A stretch of 64,000 nt of DNA from NCBI GenBank assembly GCA_040219355.1, contig JAVJSN010000015.1:248001-312000 (forward strand), read 5' to 3'. This document shows positions 26,710 to 35,641 of this stretch, in pieces (position 1 is the first letter of the stretch; the number at the start of each line of letters is the position of its first letter). The notes under the pieces are model-generated. The model did not search any database, was not told the DNA's origin, and saw nothing but the letters and a program-made list of their open reading frames with translations. The DNA comes from MH13 sp040219355. GTDB taxonomy: Bacteria > Pseudomonadota > Alphaproteobacteria > Rhizobiales > MH13. A program made the position numbers and the translations under genes.

Positions 26710-26779
26710 GGGTTTTGCTGACATGGCATCGTCACCATGCTTGAGCTAGGTTCCGGCCATCTAACAACGGAATCCCCCC

Positions 26780-28225
26780 ATGAATCTCTCCTCCCAAGAC
26801 TCTTCGACCAGTTTGGCCAACACGCCCTTTGATCAGCTTCGTGTTGGGCAAAGTGCGTCTATCGCCCGGCTTTGCACGGCGAACGATCTGATCGTGTTCG
26901 CCCATGCCTCAGGCAACATGAACCCAATTCATCTGCCATCGACCGATACCACCGGCGATGGTGTGGACGATGTGCCCATCGCGCCCGCCATGTGGTTGGG
27001 CTCGCTGATCTCTTCGGTTCTCGGCAATCATTTGCCCGGGCCAGGCAGTCTCTATCTATCGCAAACGCTTACCTTTTCGGGCCGAGCACGCGTGGGTGAT
27101 GAGCTCACCATTAAAGTCACGGTTGCTGAGCTTTCCGATGACCGGCAGGTGACGCTGGTAACCCGCGTAAAGGGCCCCGATGGCGTGGTGCTCGTCGAGG
27201 GCGAGGCGAAAGTTCAGGCGCCAAATGCACCGGTATATTTGGCCGATATCGAAGTGCCTGACCTGCAAGTGCAAAAGCATCGCCATTTCGATGCCATGTT
27301 GGAGTTGGCGCAGAGTCTTGATCCCCTTCCGGTGGCTGTCGTTGCGCCAGACGATCCCAACTCGTTGGGCGGTGCCTTGCTGGCGCGTGATGAGGGCCTG
27401 ATCAAACCCATTCTTGTGGGTTCGAAAACCCGCATTCATCAGGCCGCCGAGACACTTGGTGTATCGATTGCTGACTTAGAACTGATCGATATTGACGACG
27501 AGCCGGCGTCTGCTGCCTGCGCTGTGGCGATGGTGCATGAGGGCCGGGTGAGTGCGGTGATGAAGGGTCATATGCACACCGATGGCTTGCTTAAGCACGT
27601 CGTGAAGGCCGATGGCGGGCTGCGCACCGGCAAACGCATCAGCCATGTGTTTGTGATGGATGTGCCAGGGCGACCGCAACCGATTATCATCACCGACGCG
27701 GCTATCAACATCACGCCGGACCTAAAAACCAAGGTCGACATCGTTCAAAACGCGATCAACATCGCGCTGGCCATTGGTATTCAGACCCCGAAAGTTGGTA
27801 TTCTTTCCGCTGTTGAGACGGTGAATCCGGCCATTCCTTCGACGCTAGATGCAGCGGTGCTCTCCAAGATGGCCGATCGTGGGCAGATCAAAGGGGGTAT
27901 CGTCGATGGGCCCTTGGCCATGGACAATGCAGTGGATGTCGGTGCTGCGCGCACCAAAGGCATTGGCGGCTTGGTGGCCGGTCACGCTAACGTTTTGGTG
28001 GCGCCGAACATGGAAGCTGGCAACATGCTGGCCAAGGAACTTACCTTTCTGGCCCATGCCGAAGCCGCTGGCCTATTGGTTGGCGCGAGCGTGCCGGTGA
28101 TCCTGACCAGCCGGGCTGACGATGATAAAGCGCGGCTTGCCTCCTGTGCCTTGGCGGTTCTCTACGGCGCGTGGCTGCGCACTGGCAAGCCGGTCAATGC
28201 CCGCTTGTTCAAAGACGTCGAGTAG
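26780..28225 (+). CDS. Bifunctional enoyl-CoA hydratase (MaoC) / phosphate acetyltransferase
   Basis: 481 residues. Residues ~10-155 are a hot-dog MaoC domain (FAHASGNMNPIHL with the catalytic-type D/N-H pattern changed to N-x-x-x-x-H). From ~175 on is a phosphate acyltransferase domain (VMKGHMHTDGLLKHV, GILSAVETVNPAIPSTLDA). It makes acetyl phosphate from acetyl-CoA, or the reverse, with ackA just 6 bases downstream. The N-terminal domain could hydrate short enoyl-CoAs; this fusion is common in Rhizobiales. Confidence 0.9.
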   Translation: MNLSSQDSSTSLANTPFDQLRVGQSASIARLCTANDLIVFAHASGNMNPIHLPSTDTTGDGVDDVPIAPAMWLGSLISSVLGNHLPGPGSLYLSQTLTFSGRARVGDELTIKVTVAELSDDRQVTLVTRVKGPDGVVLVEGEAKVQAPNAPVYLADIEVPDLQVQKHRHFDAMLELAQSLDPLPVAVVAPDDPNSLGGALLARDEGLIKPILVGSKTRIHQAAETLGVSIADLELIDIDDEPASAACAVAMVHEGRVSAVMKGHMHTDGLLKHVVKADGGLRTGKRISHVFVMDVPGRPQPIIITDAAINITPDLKTKVDIVQNAINIALAIGIQTPKVGILSAVETVNPAIPSTLDAAVLSKMADRGQIKGGIVDGPLAMDNAVDVGAARTKGIGGLVAGHANVLVAPNMEAGNMLAKELTFLAHAEAAGLLVGASVPVILTSRADDDKARLASCALAVLYGAWLRTGKPVNARLFKDVE

Positions 28226-28231
28226 CCGGCA

Positions 28232-29404
28232 ATGGCGCAAGCGCTGCTCACGCTGAATGCTGGTTCTTCCAGCTTAAAATTTAGTCTTTTCACGCTTCAT
28301 AGCGACGCGCCGAAAAGGCGGTACGCCGGCGCTTTTGATCGCGGCGGTGCGCCAGGCGAAGTGGCAATCACAGGCATTAATGGCGAACGGTTTTTGCTTG
28401 CGCTTGACGAGCCGGGAGAATTGGCGAGCGCCTTTGCTGCCGTTCTTGCGTGGTGTGAGGGCCGGGATAATTTTGGCGAAATCGTCGCTGTTGGTCACCG
28501 CATTGTCCATGGTGGGATGCACCATACCGCGCCAGTGATACTGACCGAGGATGTTGTAGCTGATTTGGCAAGGCTTGCGCCTTTGGCACCGCTGCACCAA
28601 CCGCACAATCTGGCCGGCGTTGCGCAGGCCAAGGCAGCGTTTCCCGATGCGCTTCAAGTTGGTTGCTTCGACACGGCGTTCCACCGTACCCATCCATTTG
28701 TGAATGATACATTCGCACTGCCACATCGGTTCTACGCCGAAGGGGTTCGCCGCTACGGTTTTCATGGGCTTTCCTATGATTATGTCTCGGGCGCGCTTGA
28801 TCCCGGCGTCAGGGATGGGCGGGTGATCATCGCCCATCTGGGCAATGGCGCGTCCATGTGTGCACTGAAGGGCGGCCAGAGCGTCGGATCGACGATGGGC
28901 TTTTCCGCGCTTGATGGGCTGCCGATGGGTACGCGCTGCGGGCAGATCGATCCGGGTGTTCTGCTCTATTTGATGCAAGAGCACGGTATGGATGCTGATG
29001 CGATTTCAACGCTGCTCTACAAAGAGTCAGGCCTCAAAGGCATGTCGGGCCTCACCAATGATATGCGCGTGCTGCTTGCCAGCGATGATCCCCGGGCCAA
29101 GGAAGCGCTGGACTATTTTGTCTTCCGTATTAAGCGTGAAATTGGCGGCATGACGGCTGTGCTTGGTGGATTGGACGCGTTGGTATTCACCGGCGGTATC
29201 GGCGAGAACGCTGCCTCGATCCGTCAGCGCGTCTGTTCGGGCTTCCAATGGCTTGGCATGGTGTTGGACGACGAGGCGAATACTGCCGACGCCCATGAGA
29301 TTTCGGAAGCTGGTTCGTCGATCCGCGTGCTGGTCGTTCCAACCGATGAAGAAGGCAAGATTGCCCGCTACACTGCCCGTCTGCTAAACTCTCACCATGA
29401 GTGA
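28232..29404 (+). CDS. ackA: Acetate kinase
   Basis: 390 residues, full length. Converts acetyl phosphate and ADP to acetate and ATP. Family motifs: LTLNAGSSSLKFSLF at the start, GHRIVHGG, RRYGFHGLSY, HLGNGASM and FTGGIGENAASIRQRV. It sits directly after the MaoC-Pta gene, completing an acetate overflow or acetate-use branch. Its end overlaps the next gene by 8 bases. Confidence 0.96.
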   Translation: MAQALLTLNAGSSSLKFSLFTLHSDAPKRRYAGAFDRGGAPGEVAITGINGERFLLALDEPGELASAFAAVLAWCEGRDNFGEIVAVGHRIVHGGMHHTAPVILTEDVVADLARLAPLAPLHQPHNLAGVAQAKAAFPDALQVGCFDTAFHRTHPFVNDTFALPHRFYAEGVRRYGFHGLSYDYVSGALDPGVRDGRVIIAHLGNGASMCALKGGQSVGSTMGFSALDGLPMGTRCGQIDPGVLLYLMQEHGMDADAISTLLYKESGLKGMSGLTNDMRVLLASDDPRAKEALDYFVFRIKREIGGMTAVLGGLDALVFTGGIGENAASIRQRVCSGFQWLGMVLDDEANTADAHEISEAGSSIRVLVVPTDEEGKIARYTARLLNSHHE

Positions 29405-29978
29405 AGAAACATCCAATGTGGTGCCCATTGTAAGCCGTGCCAGCCGCTTGGCTGATGCGTTGCAACGCGCGCGTGCCCGTGAGCAAAGCCGGTTGCGTGA
29501 TGCGCTGGCTGCGCAAGAAGGGCGTTTGGACGCCTTGGCAGATGAACTGCGTGCCATCGCTGATGAATTGCCTTCCGGCGAGGCTGATCGTTTTGCCCTA
29601 GTGCCATCAGAAAATGGTGAGCGCCTGGCAATCGATGCGCTGAGCTATGTCGATCTGCACCCCGAAACGCTGGACTATCGGTTGGTGCGTCAGCACCGCG
29701 ATGGGCCAGAGGTGATCGCTGAAAAAACTGATCGGGAGGCGATGGCCGATAGCGTGGCCGATTACATTGCTGATCGTATTGTTGAGCGTGAAGGTCTGGT
29801 GGGGTCGACCCCGGCGGCGGTCACCGCAACGCCAAGCGTGCCATCAAGGCAGGATCAACCTGCTCCACAAGCTCGATCTGGCTTTTGGCCAGGTTTTTGG
29901 ATGTTTGTTCTCGGCGGTGTCTGCTCGGTAACCGCGCTTTTCACCTACGCATGGCTTCAGGCCGGGCCGCCCAGCTAA
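29397..29978 (+). CDS. Unrecognised protein with C-terminal membrane segment
   Basis: 193 residues, family not recognised. The N-terminal third is rich in Arg, Ala and Glu and looks helical, possibly a short coiled coil (ALQRARAREQSRLRDALAAQ). A proline-rich linker follows, and one membrane helix near the end (WPGFWMFVLGGVCSVTALFT). The topology suggests a tail-anchored inner-membrane protein with a cytoplasmic head. The start overlaps ackA, so it is probably co-translated; whether it relates to acetate metabolism is unknown. It ends 4 bases into the convergent phosphoesterase gene. Confidence 0.75.
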   Translation: MSEETSNVVPIVSRASRLADALQRARAREQSRLRDALAAQEGRLDALADELRAIADELPSGEADRFALVPSENGERLAIDALSYVDLHPETLDYRLVRQHRDGPEVIAEKTDREAMADSVADYIADRIVEREGLVGSTPAAVTATPSVPSRQDQPAPQARSGFWPGFWMFVLGGVCSVTALFTYAWLQAGPPS

Positions 29979-30871
29979 CGACGCATGGTTGCAAAGCTTT
30001 CCTGTGACAGCTCAACGATAGAACCGCCCTTGGGCGGGTACCCACGACGCGTGGCCGTGACCGTCCAACCCGTGTCATTCTGATCAATGTCAAACAGGGT
30101 GTAGCTTGCCGCCGGCTTATGGCCGCCTGGACCTTGGGCCGCTGAGGAGACACCGAACACAGGGATGGGGCCACTGGGGCCATCGACCGTTCGGCGGGTC
30201 GGCAGATGTGTGTGACCATGCAGGATCAAGTCCGCGCCTTGCTCTTTCCAGATGTCACGCACGCGTTTGGCGCCAATCAATCGCTTGTGCCAAGGGCCTG
30301 CCTTTTTGAATGGGGGATGGTGGATCAGCACAAGACGGAAGTGGTCTTTTGAAGCGGAAAGCTCAGCGGCCATACGGGTGCGCTGGCGGTGATCAACAGC
30401 TCCCGTAGCCAAAAACGGTGCGGTTGCGGTGGCGGTTGAAATGCCAATGATGTGAACAGGTCCACGCTTGCGCAGAACTGGATAGAGCATGGATTGCGGC
30501 GTATCGGATGCCACAAACGGTGCACAATGCAGGTTGAAGCGATCTAAGGCGCCGGGCACGTAGGCGTCGTGATTGCCCGGAATCGCGGTCACTGTGTCCG
30601 GCGCGCCGAGGGATGCTAAAAACCGACCAGCGTTCTCGAACTCGGCTTCCAGAGCGATGTTCACCAGATCGCCCGTAACAGCGATATGATCCGGCGATTG
30701 GGCCTTGAGATCGCCGATCAGAGTTTCGGTGGTGCCGCTAACAAAAGCTTTGGCGCGGTTGCGCTGCCAGTTGATGTAGCCCAACACCCGCTTTGACATC
30801 AGGTCGCGGCGACTCGCTGGCGGTAAGGGACCCAGATGGCAGTCTGAGATGTGAGCGATGCGGAAGGTCAT
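29975..30871 (-). CDS. Calcineurin-like metallophosphoesterase
   Basis: 298 residues with all the usual metal motifs in order: IAHISDCHLG, VTGDLVN, IPGNHDAYV, LIHHPPF and LHGHTHLP. These bind two metal ions and cleave phosphodiesters. The cyclic-nucleotide phosphodiesterase subgroup is nearest in layout, but the substrate cannot be named from sequence. Confidence 0.9.
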   Translation of the reverse strand: MTFRIAHISDCHLGPLPPASRRDLMSKRVLGYINWQRNRAKAFVSGTTETLIGDLKAQSPDHIAVTGDLVNIALEAEFENAGRFLASLGAPDTVTAIPGNHDAYVPGALDRFNLHCAPFVASDTPQSMLYPVLRKRGPVHIIGISTATATAPFLATGAVDHRQRTRMAAELSASKDHFRLVLIHHPPFKKAGPWHKRLIGAKRVRDIWKEQGADLILHGHTHLPTRRTVDGPSGPIPVFGVSSAAQGPGGHKPAASYTLFDIDQNDTGWTVTATRRGYPPKGGSIVELSQESFATMRR

Positions 30872-31219
30872 GTTGCGCGCACATTGGCCAAACTTTTTGC
30901 ACGCGCAAGTGCGTTTTGCGGATCTGACCGCGCTTACATAGGCATGGTATCACGCGCGGCGTAATTGCCGGGGCGGGACCAGTCCATGGAGGAGTGGCGG
31001 GCGCTTAGTGGGCTCGACCAAAGGGCCTTCCAAAACAAAGAGAACATTTTTATCACCGAAGTGTATGTGTGGGGGGACACTGCATCAGTGCAGATTGTGG
31101 CATTGGAAACTTGCTATTGCGCCTTTGTGCGGTGCACACAACACACAGCTTAGCGCGGCTGCTATGCGCGGCACGCATGCTGTTGGCAACGATTGATTCA
31201 TAAACAGGCAGGTTGGCCG
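30872..31219. other. Intergenic region with several short hairpins
   Basis: No convincing gene. It must hold the promoters of the phosphoesterase and the Nudix gene. Three short stems follow each other: AGTGT/ACACT (31060-31081), CTGCA/TGCAG (31080-31093) and TGTGC/GCACA (31126-31138). Each is only 5 bp, so a small RNA is possible but weakly supported. A 62-codon frame at 30965 has no family-like features. Confidence 0.3.
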
Positions 31220-31699
31220 TTGGACACACCAAGAGGACTTTTTAACAAGCTAACCCGCTGGGTTTGGGTGCGGGTGATGCTGTTTCAACGCGGCATGACG
31301 CTTGGCGTTCGCGTAATCGCGCTGAACAATGCTGGAGAGGTGCTTTTGGTGCGTCATGGGTACACGGCTGGCTGGCATCTGCCCGGCGGCGGTGTTGATT
31401 ACCGCGAGACTATGGAGCAAGCCGCGCGACGCGAACTGGAAGAAGAAACCGGCTATCGCGCTACCAGCGAGGTTTCGCTTCGCGGGCTCAGCTACAATAG
31501 CCGGCAATGGAAGGGCGACCATGTGGCCCTCTACACCGTGAGCGCTATCGAGAATGTGCGAGCCATCGAGCCTGGACTTGAAATCGCTGAGATCGGATTC
31601 TTTGCCCTCGACAGCCTGCCCGATGGTACAACCAAAGGCACGCGTGCCCGGCTTGCTGAATGGCAGGACGCGCAAGCGGTTGATCCCTATTGGGCTTGA
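31220..31699 (+). CDS. Nudix hydrolase
   Basis: 159 residues from a TTG at 31220 that has AGG seven bases ahead; a TTG at 31193 is the alternative. The Nudix box is complete: GGGVDYRETMEQAARRELEE then ETGYRA, with the metal-binding REXXEE. It removes a phosphate group from a nucleoside-diphosphate-linked compound; the substrate is unknown. Convergent with the glutathione transferase-like gene. Confidence 0.85.
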   Translation: MDTPRGLFNKLTRWVWVRVMLFQRGMTLGVRVIALNNAGEVLLVRHGYTAGWHLPGGGVDYRETMEQAARRELEEETGYRATSEVSLRGLSYNSRQWKGDHVALYTVSAIENVRAIEPGLEIAEIGFFALDSLPDGTTKGTRARLAEWQDAQAVDPYWA

Positions 31700-31708
31700 A
31701 TGACGCTG

Positions 31709-32701
31709 TTAAGCGGCCGCTCTCAAACGGTCGCGCCCATGGGGCGCTTTGAGGTCAAGCTCTGGTCCGACAGGTACCACGCGGGTCGGGTTGATGGTCT
31801 CGTGGCTCATGTAATAGTGCCGTTTGATGTGGTCCATGCTCACGGTCTCAGCCACGCCAGGCACCTGGTAAAGCTCGCGCAAAAAACCCGACAAATTGGG
31901 GTAGTCGGCAATGCGGCGGATGTTGCACTTGAAATGGCCAACATAAACCGGGTCGAACCGCACCAGCGTGGTGAACAGCCGCCAGTCGGCTTCAGTGATC
32001 TGATCGCCAACCAGATAGCGGTTTGACGACAGGCATTCTTCCAGTTCGTCCAGGGCTTTAAAAAGCTCAGTGACCGCCTCGTCATAGGCCTTTTGGGTGG
32101 TGGCAAAGCCGGACTTGTATACGCCATTGTTCACCGCGTCGTAGACGCGCTCATTGATGGCGTCGATTTCTTCGCGCAGAGCTTGAGGGTAAAAGTCACC
32201 AGGTTTCGCGCCGATGTCGTCAAAGGCCTCGTTGAACATGCGGATGATTTCCGCCGACTCGTTGGAAACAATCGTGTTGGTCTGTTTGTCCCAAAGGATC
32301 GGCACGGTGACGCGGCCAGAGTATTTCGGGTCAGCCTTCACATAAATGTCCGCAGCAACATCGGAGCCGAACAGACGATCCGTGGTGGCTTCAGGCTCAT
32401 CTGCATTAAACACCCAGCCTTTGTCGTACATAAGCGGTGACACCACATCGACGCTGATCATGTCTTCCAGGCCTTTGAGCTTGCGGAAGATCAGTGTGCG
32501 GTGGGCCCAGGGGCAGGCGAGCGACACGTAGAGGTGATAGCGGCCAGCCTCAGCCTTGAAGCTACCCGTACCAGTAGGGCCGGAGGTGCCATCTGCGGTG
32601 ATCCAATTGCGGAACTGTGAGGCTTTGCGGACAAATTTCCCGCCTGATTTCTTCGTGTCATACCATGTGTCGTGCCAGACACCGTCTACCAGCAAGCCCA
32701 T
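31709..32701 (-). CDS. Glutathionyl-hydroquinone reductase (GST Xi class)
   Basis: 330 residues. The active-site motif CPWAH (63-67) and the long N-terminal part before it are typical of YqjG/PcpF-type enzymes, which reduce glutathionyl-hydroquinones with glutathione. The C-terminal helical GST domain has LSSNRYLVGDQITEADWRLF. ATG at 32701 follows AAAGGA; the frame extends to 32785 but with no site. Confidence 0.92.
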   Translation of the reverse strand: MGLLVDGVWHDTWYDTKKSGGKFVRKASQFRNWITADGTSGPTGTGSFKAEAGRYHLYVSLACPWAHRTLIFRKLKGLEDMISVDVVSPLMYDKGWVFNADEPEATTDRLFGSDVAADIYVKADPKYSGRVTVPILWDKQTNTIVSNESAEIIRMFNEAFDDIGAKPGDFYPQALREEIDAINERVYDAVNNGVYKSGFATTQKAYDEAVTELFKALDELEECLSSNRYLVGDQITEADWRLFTTLVRFDPVYVGHFKCNIRRIADYPNLSGFLRELYQVPGVAETVSMDHIKRHYYMSHETINPTRVVPVGPELDLKAPHGRDRLRAAA

Positions 32702-32987
32702 TGTTTGATCCTTTGTGTGCAGTCTTCGCGTCGAGAGAAGAGATAGGGCGACTGCATCGTTCTGCATAGCGGTAAGGTTCCACACGCACTGTTATACCAC
32801 AGCGAACAATGATGCATGGCTCACGATTGCATCGACCGATTTGTCATGCTAGCGCAACGCCATGAACATGATCGGGTTCCAGGCAGAGCGACGACGCTCA
32901 CGACGATAACGCAACACTGTGCGTGCGTGGCCGTTTATGGCCGCCCGAACCTTTCGCCTGATCTGTTCATTTTTCGAGTATTCCGTC

Positions 32988-33518
32988 GTGACCCTCTCTT
33001 TTCAGCCCATTGGCATGCCTGCCGTGCCGAGCGCCATCACCTTTTCTCCAATGCAATCGGGTGACGAACCGCGCGTCAACGCACTTCATGAGCGTGTGTT
33101 CGGTCCGGGCCGGTTTGCCCGCACGGCGTTTCGCCTGCGTGAGAAGGCAGCGCCTTTTCTGTCCTTGTCTTTGGTGGCTGAGGAAGCGGGCACGCTGATC
33201 GGAGCTGTTTCGATGTCGCGGATTGCAGTGGGCGATACCAACGGTGTGCTGCTTGGCCCGTTGGCGGTTTTGCCGGAAAAACGCGATGTGGGTGTGGGAA
33301 AAGCCTTGCTGTTTCAGGCCGTCGAAGCCGCCCATCGCTCTGGTGAACCCTTTGTTCTTCTGGTCGGCGATCTGCCTTACTACGCGCCTGCGGGCTTTGA
33401 GGTCGTGCCGCTTGGAACGATGACAATGCCCGGACCGGTTGATCCCTCGCGGCTTCTTATCGCCATGAGTTCGTCAGCGAATGCGTTGCCTGCCGGTGTC
33501 GTTCGAGGGTCAGCCTAG
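32988..33518 (+). CDS. GNAT-family N-acetyltransferase
   Basis: 176 residues from a GTG at 32988. The acetyl-CoA-binding segment is recognisable in LLGPLAVLPEKRDVGVGKAL and LVGDLPYYAPAGFEVVP, as in YhbS-type enzymes. Starts at 32919 and 32937 are also open, and none has a clear ribosome site. The 286 bases before this start hold no other visible gene. The last 4 bases overlap the convergent membrane-protein gene. Confidence 0.78.
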   Translation: MTLSFQPIGMPAVPSAITFSPMQSGDEPRVNALHERVFGPGRFARTAFRLREKAAPFLSLSLVAEEAGTLIGAVSMSRIAVGDTNGVLLGPLAVLPEKRDVGVGKALLFQAVEAAHRSGEPFVLLVGDLPYYAPAGFEVVPLGTMTMPGPVDPSRLLIAMSSSANALPAGVVRGSA

Positions 33519-35641
33519 CGCCCTTCGCGCCACCAGGCCGCTCCCCAAAATGCCAAAGCGGGCAACAGTGCCCAAAGGCCGAGGGACAGAGGTTGCTGCG
33601 TTGCGCCGACCAGAACGCTGGCATCGGTACGGCGCACGCCAATCCAACCATTGCCAGACGTGCGGGCTGCTTCTCCCACCAGCCGCACGCGCGGCACGGC
33701 CATCTCATCGCTTTGGTTTTCGGTCAGGCGTGCAAGAGACCCATTGCTTGCCGTAACAAGCGGGGACAGATAATCGGGCGTCGAGACGACTTGTTGCAAC
33801 TCAACCGGGTTGGGTGGACCAACATGGGCAAGGGTTGTTCGTGTCCCATCGGTGATGCGCCAGAGGCCGATCTCATCGGTGGGCAGGCTGCCACGATATA
33901 AACCATCGCCTTGATCGGTAAGTTCCAATGCAATTTCTTCGCCCGATGGTGTGGTGATCCTCAGCGGATCAACGGTTTCACCAAGCGTGCGCCGCTCGAT
34001 GGTCATGCGCTGACCTTGCGTGCTGGCGTTTAGTGTTTCGTCCTCAAGATCAGGCTCGCGCATCAGCCAATGGGCCATGCGGCGTAGCAACTGCACATGC
34101 GGGCCGCCACCCTCGAAGTTGCGCGCCCAAAGCCAAACATGATCGGAAAGCAGCAGAGCGATCCGTCCCTCGTCAACGCGATCCAGAGCAAGCAAAGGCG
34201 CTCCCGGCATAGAACTGGATGCTGGTGCACGCATGGCAACCGTACTTTGCGTTGAAGCGTCGGCCTCGATGAGACGGAACCAGCGGCTCCAGCTTGGGTC
34301 ACCGTCGCCATCGCCAGCTACGTCGCCTGGCAGCCCCCGTGTGATCGGATGGCGGCGACCTAGGTCGGTCACCTGTGGGCGAAAGGGTTCTTCGGCTATA
34401 GAACCGGTAGGGTAGGCGGGCAAAATATCGGCAAGAGCCGTGAAGGCGATACTGCTTGTGTCGGCAAACTCTGGCCCCGCGGCAACCAGCAAAGCACCGC
34501 CGCGACGTACGTAATCAGCGATGTTTTCAAAATAGATCAGCGGCAGCACACTGCGGCGCTGATAGCGATCCAGAATGATAAGATCAAAATCGTTGATGCG
34601 ATCGACGAAAAGTTCGCGCGTTGGGAAGGCGATCAAAGACAGTTCGCTGATCGGCGTTCCGTCTTGCTTTTCCGGTGGACGCAAAATGGTGAAATGCACC
34701 AGGTCCACAGACGGATCGGACTTTAACAGGTTACGCCAGGTGCGCTCACCGGCATGGGGCTCGCCGGACACGAGCAGGACACGCAACGTGTCGCGCACGC
34801 CTTCCACCGAGAAAACAGCCTGATTGTTAAGCGCGGTAAGTTCTCCGTCTGCGGTTTCGATGCGGATTTCAAACAGATTGTCTCCGGCGCGGTCCACCTG
34901 GATCGGCACATCGACTGTGACGCCTACCGGCACAGGCGCTTCGGCCAACACCGCGTTGTTGCGCAGTATGGTGAGGTTCACGGTTGGGTTTGGGTTGGCG
35001 GAAAGCGGAAGACCTTCTTCGACCACAGTGAACTGGACTGTTTCTCGGCGATCCACCAGAGCGAAGCGCGGCACCTGCAACAGTTCAATGCGGCGGTCAC
35101 CTTCTTCTGCATGACCAGTAAGCAGCGCGTGTACAGGTACAGCGCCGTTTTCTGTGAGCGGGATGGCCGTTGCTTCATCAGGCGCATCGGTGACCTGACC
35201 ATCCGTCAGAAGGATAATCCCACCAATCTGTTCCTGCGGCACATCGGCCAGTTCGGCTTGGATAGGATCGATGGCACGCGTGCCACCGTCCGGGTCGGTG
35301 CCAAGACGGATCGAGCGCACCTCGACAGCGCCGAGCGCTTCGAGCTGCGGGCGTAGCGTGTCTGCGGCGCCCGTCGCCATCGTGTTGCGGCCATCGATGG
35401 TCTGGCTGGCGCTTTCATCGATTACCAATGCCACCACGGTGGGCAGGCGCTCGCGTTCTTCCAGGCGCAGTGATGGATCAAGCAGTGTGACGATGACAAT
35501 CGCCATGGCCGCTGCGCGCAACATGGCACCGCGGCGTCCGCGCAAGAGTGCGAAGCCTGTGAGGCTAAGCGCCACGACACCAATGAGAATGATCAGCCAA
35601 AGCGGGATCAACGGATCGAAAAGCAGCGTCCAATCGTTCAT
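33515..35641 (-). CDS. Membrane protein with von Willebrand A-like domain, last gene of MoxR module
   Basis: 708 residues. Two N-terminal membrane segments (IPLWLIILIGVVALSLTGFA and AAAMAIVIVTLLDP) are followed by a VWA-like domain with a MIDAS-type start VALVIDESASQ and LLTDGQVTD. The middle resembles the glutamine-amidotransferase-like fold often seen in this gene neighbourhood. One membrane segment lies at the very end (LWALLPALAFWGAAWW). It overlaps the preceding gene by 4 bases. Function unknown; probably an envelope complex assembled by the MoxR ATPase. Confidence 0.82.
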   Translation of the reverse strand: MNDWTLLFDPLIPLWLIILIGVVALSLTGFALLRGRRGAMLRAAAMAIVIVTLLDPSLRLEERERLPTVVALVIDESASQTIDGRNTMATGAADTLRPQLEALGAVEVRSIRLGTDPDGGTRAIDPIQAELADVPQEQIGGIILLTDGQVTDAPDEATAIPLTENGAVPVHALLTGHAEEGDRRIELLQVPRFALVDRRETVQFTVVEEGLPLSANPNPTVNLTILRNNAVLAEAPVPVGVTVDVPIQVDRAGDNLFEIRIETADGELTALNNQAVFSVEGVRDTLRVLLVSGEPHAGERTWRNLLKSDPSVDLVHFTILRPPEKQDGTPISELSLIAFPTRELFVDRINDFDLIILDRYQRRSVLPLIYFENIADYVRRGGALLVAAGPEFADTSSIAFTALADILPAYPTGSIAEEPFRPQVTDLGRRHPITRGLPGDVAGDGDGDPSWSRWFRLIEADASTQSTVAMRAPASSSMPGAPLLALDRVDEGRIALLLSDHVWLWARNFEGGGPHVQLLRRMAHWLMREPDLEDETLNASTQGQRMTIERRTLGETVDPLRITTPSGEEIALELTDQGDGLYRGSLPTDEIGLWRITDGTRTTLAHVGPPNPVELQQVVSTPDYLSPLVTASNGSLARLTENQSDEMAVPRVRLVGEAARTSGNGWIGVRRTDASVLVGATQQPLSLGLWALLPALAFWGAAWWREGR

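Noticed and set aside
26720..26745. CATGG/CCATG hairpin after thiQ
   Set aside because: Five base pairs with no T-run; too weak to call a terminator.
1090..26800. Near-identical 19-base starts of the helicase (1092) and MaoC-Pta (26780) genes
   Set aside because: The proteins are unrelated (MNLSPQQ versus MNLSSQD); the match ends at once and looks like chance.
30965..31153. 62-codon frame in the intergenic gap
   Set aside because: No ribosome site of note, no recognisable pattern; a second frame of similar size overlaps it.
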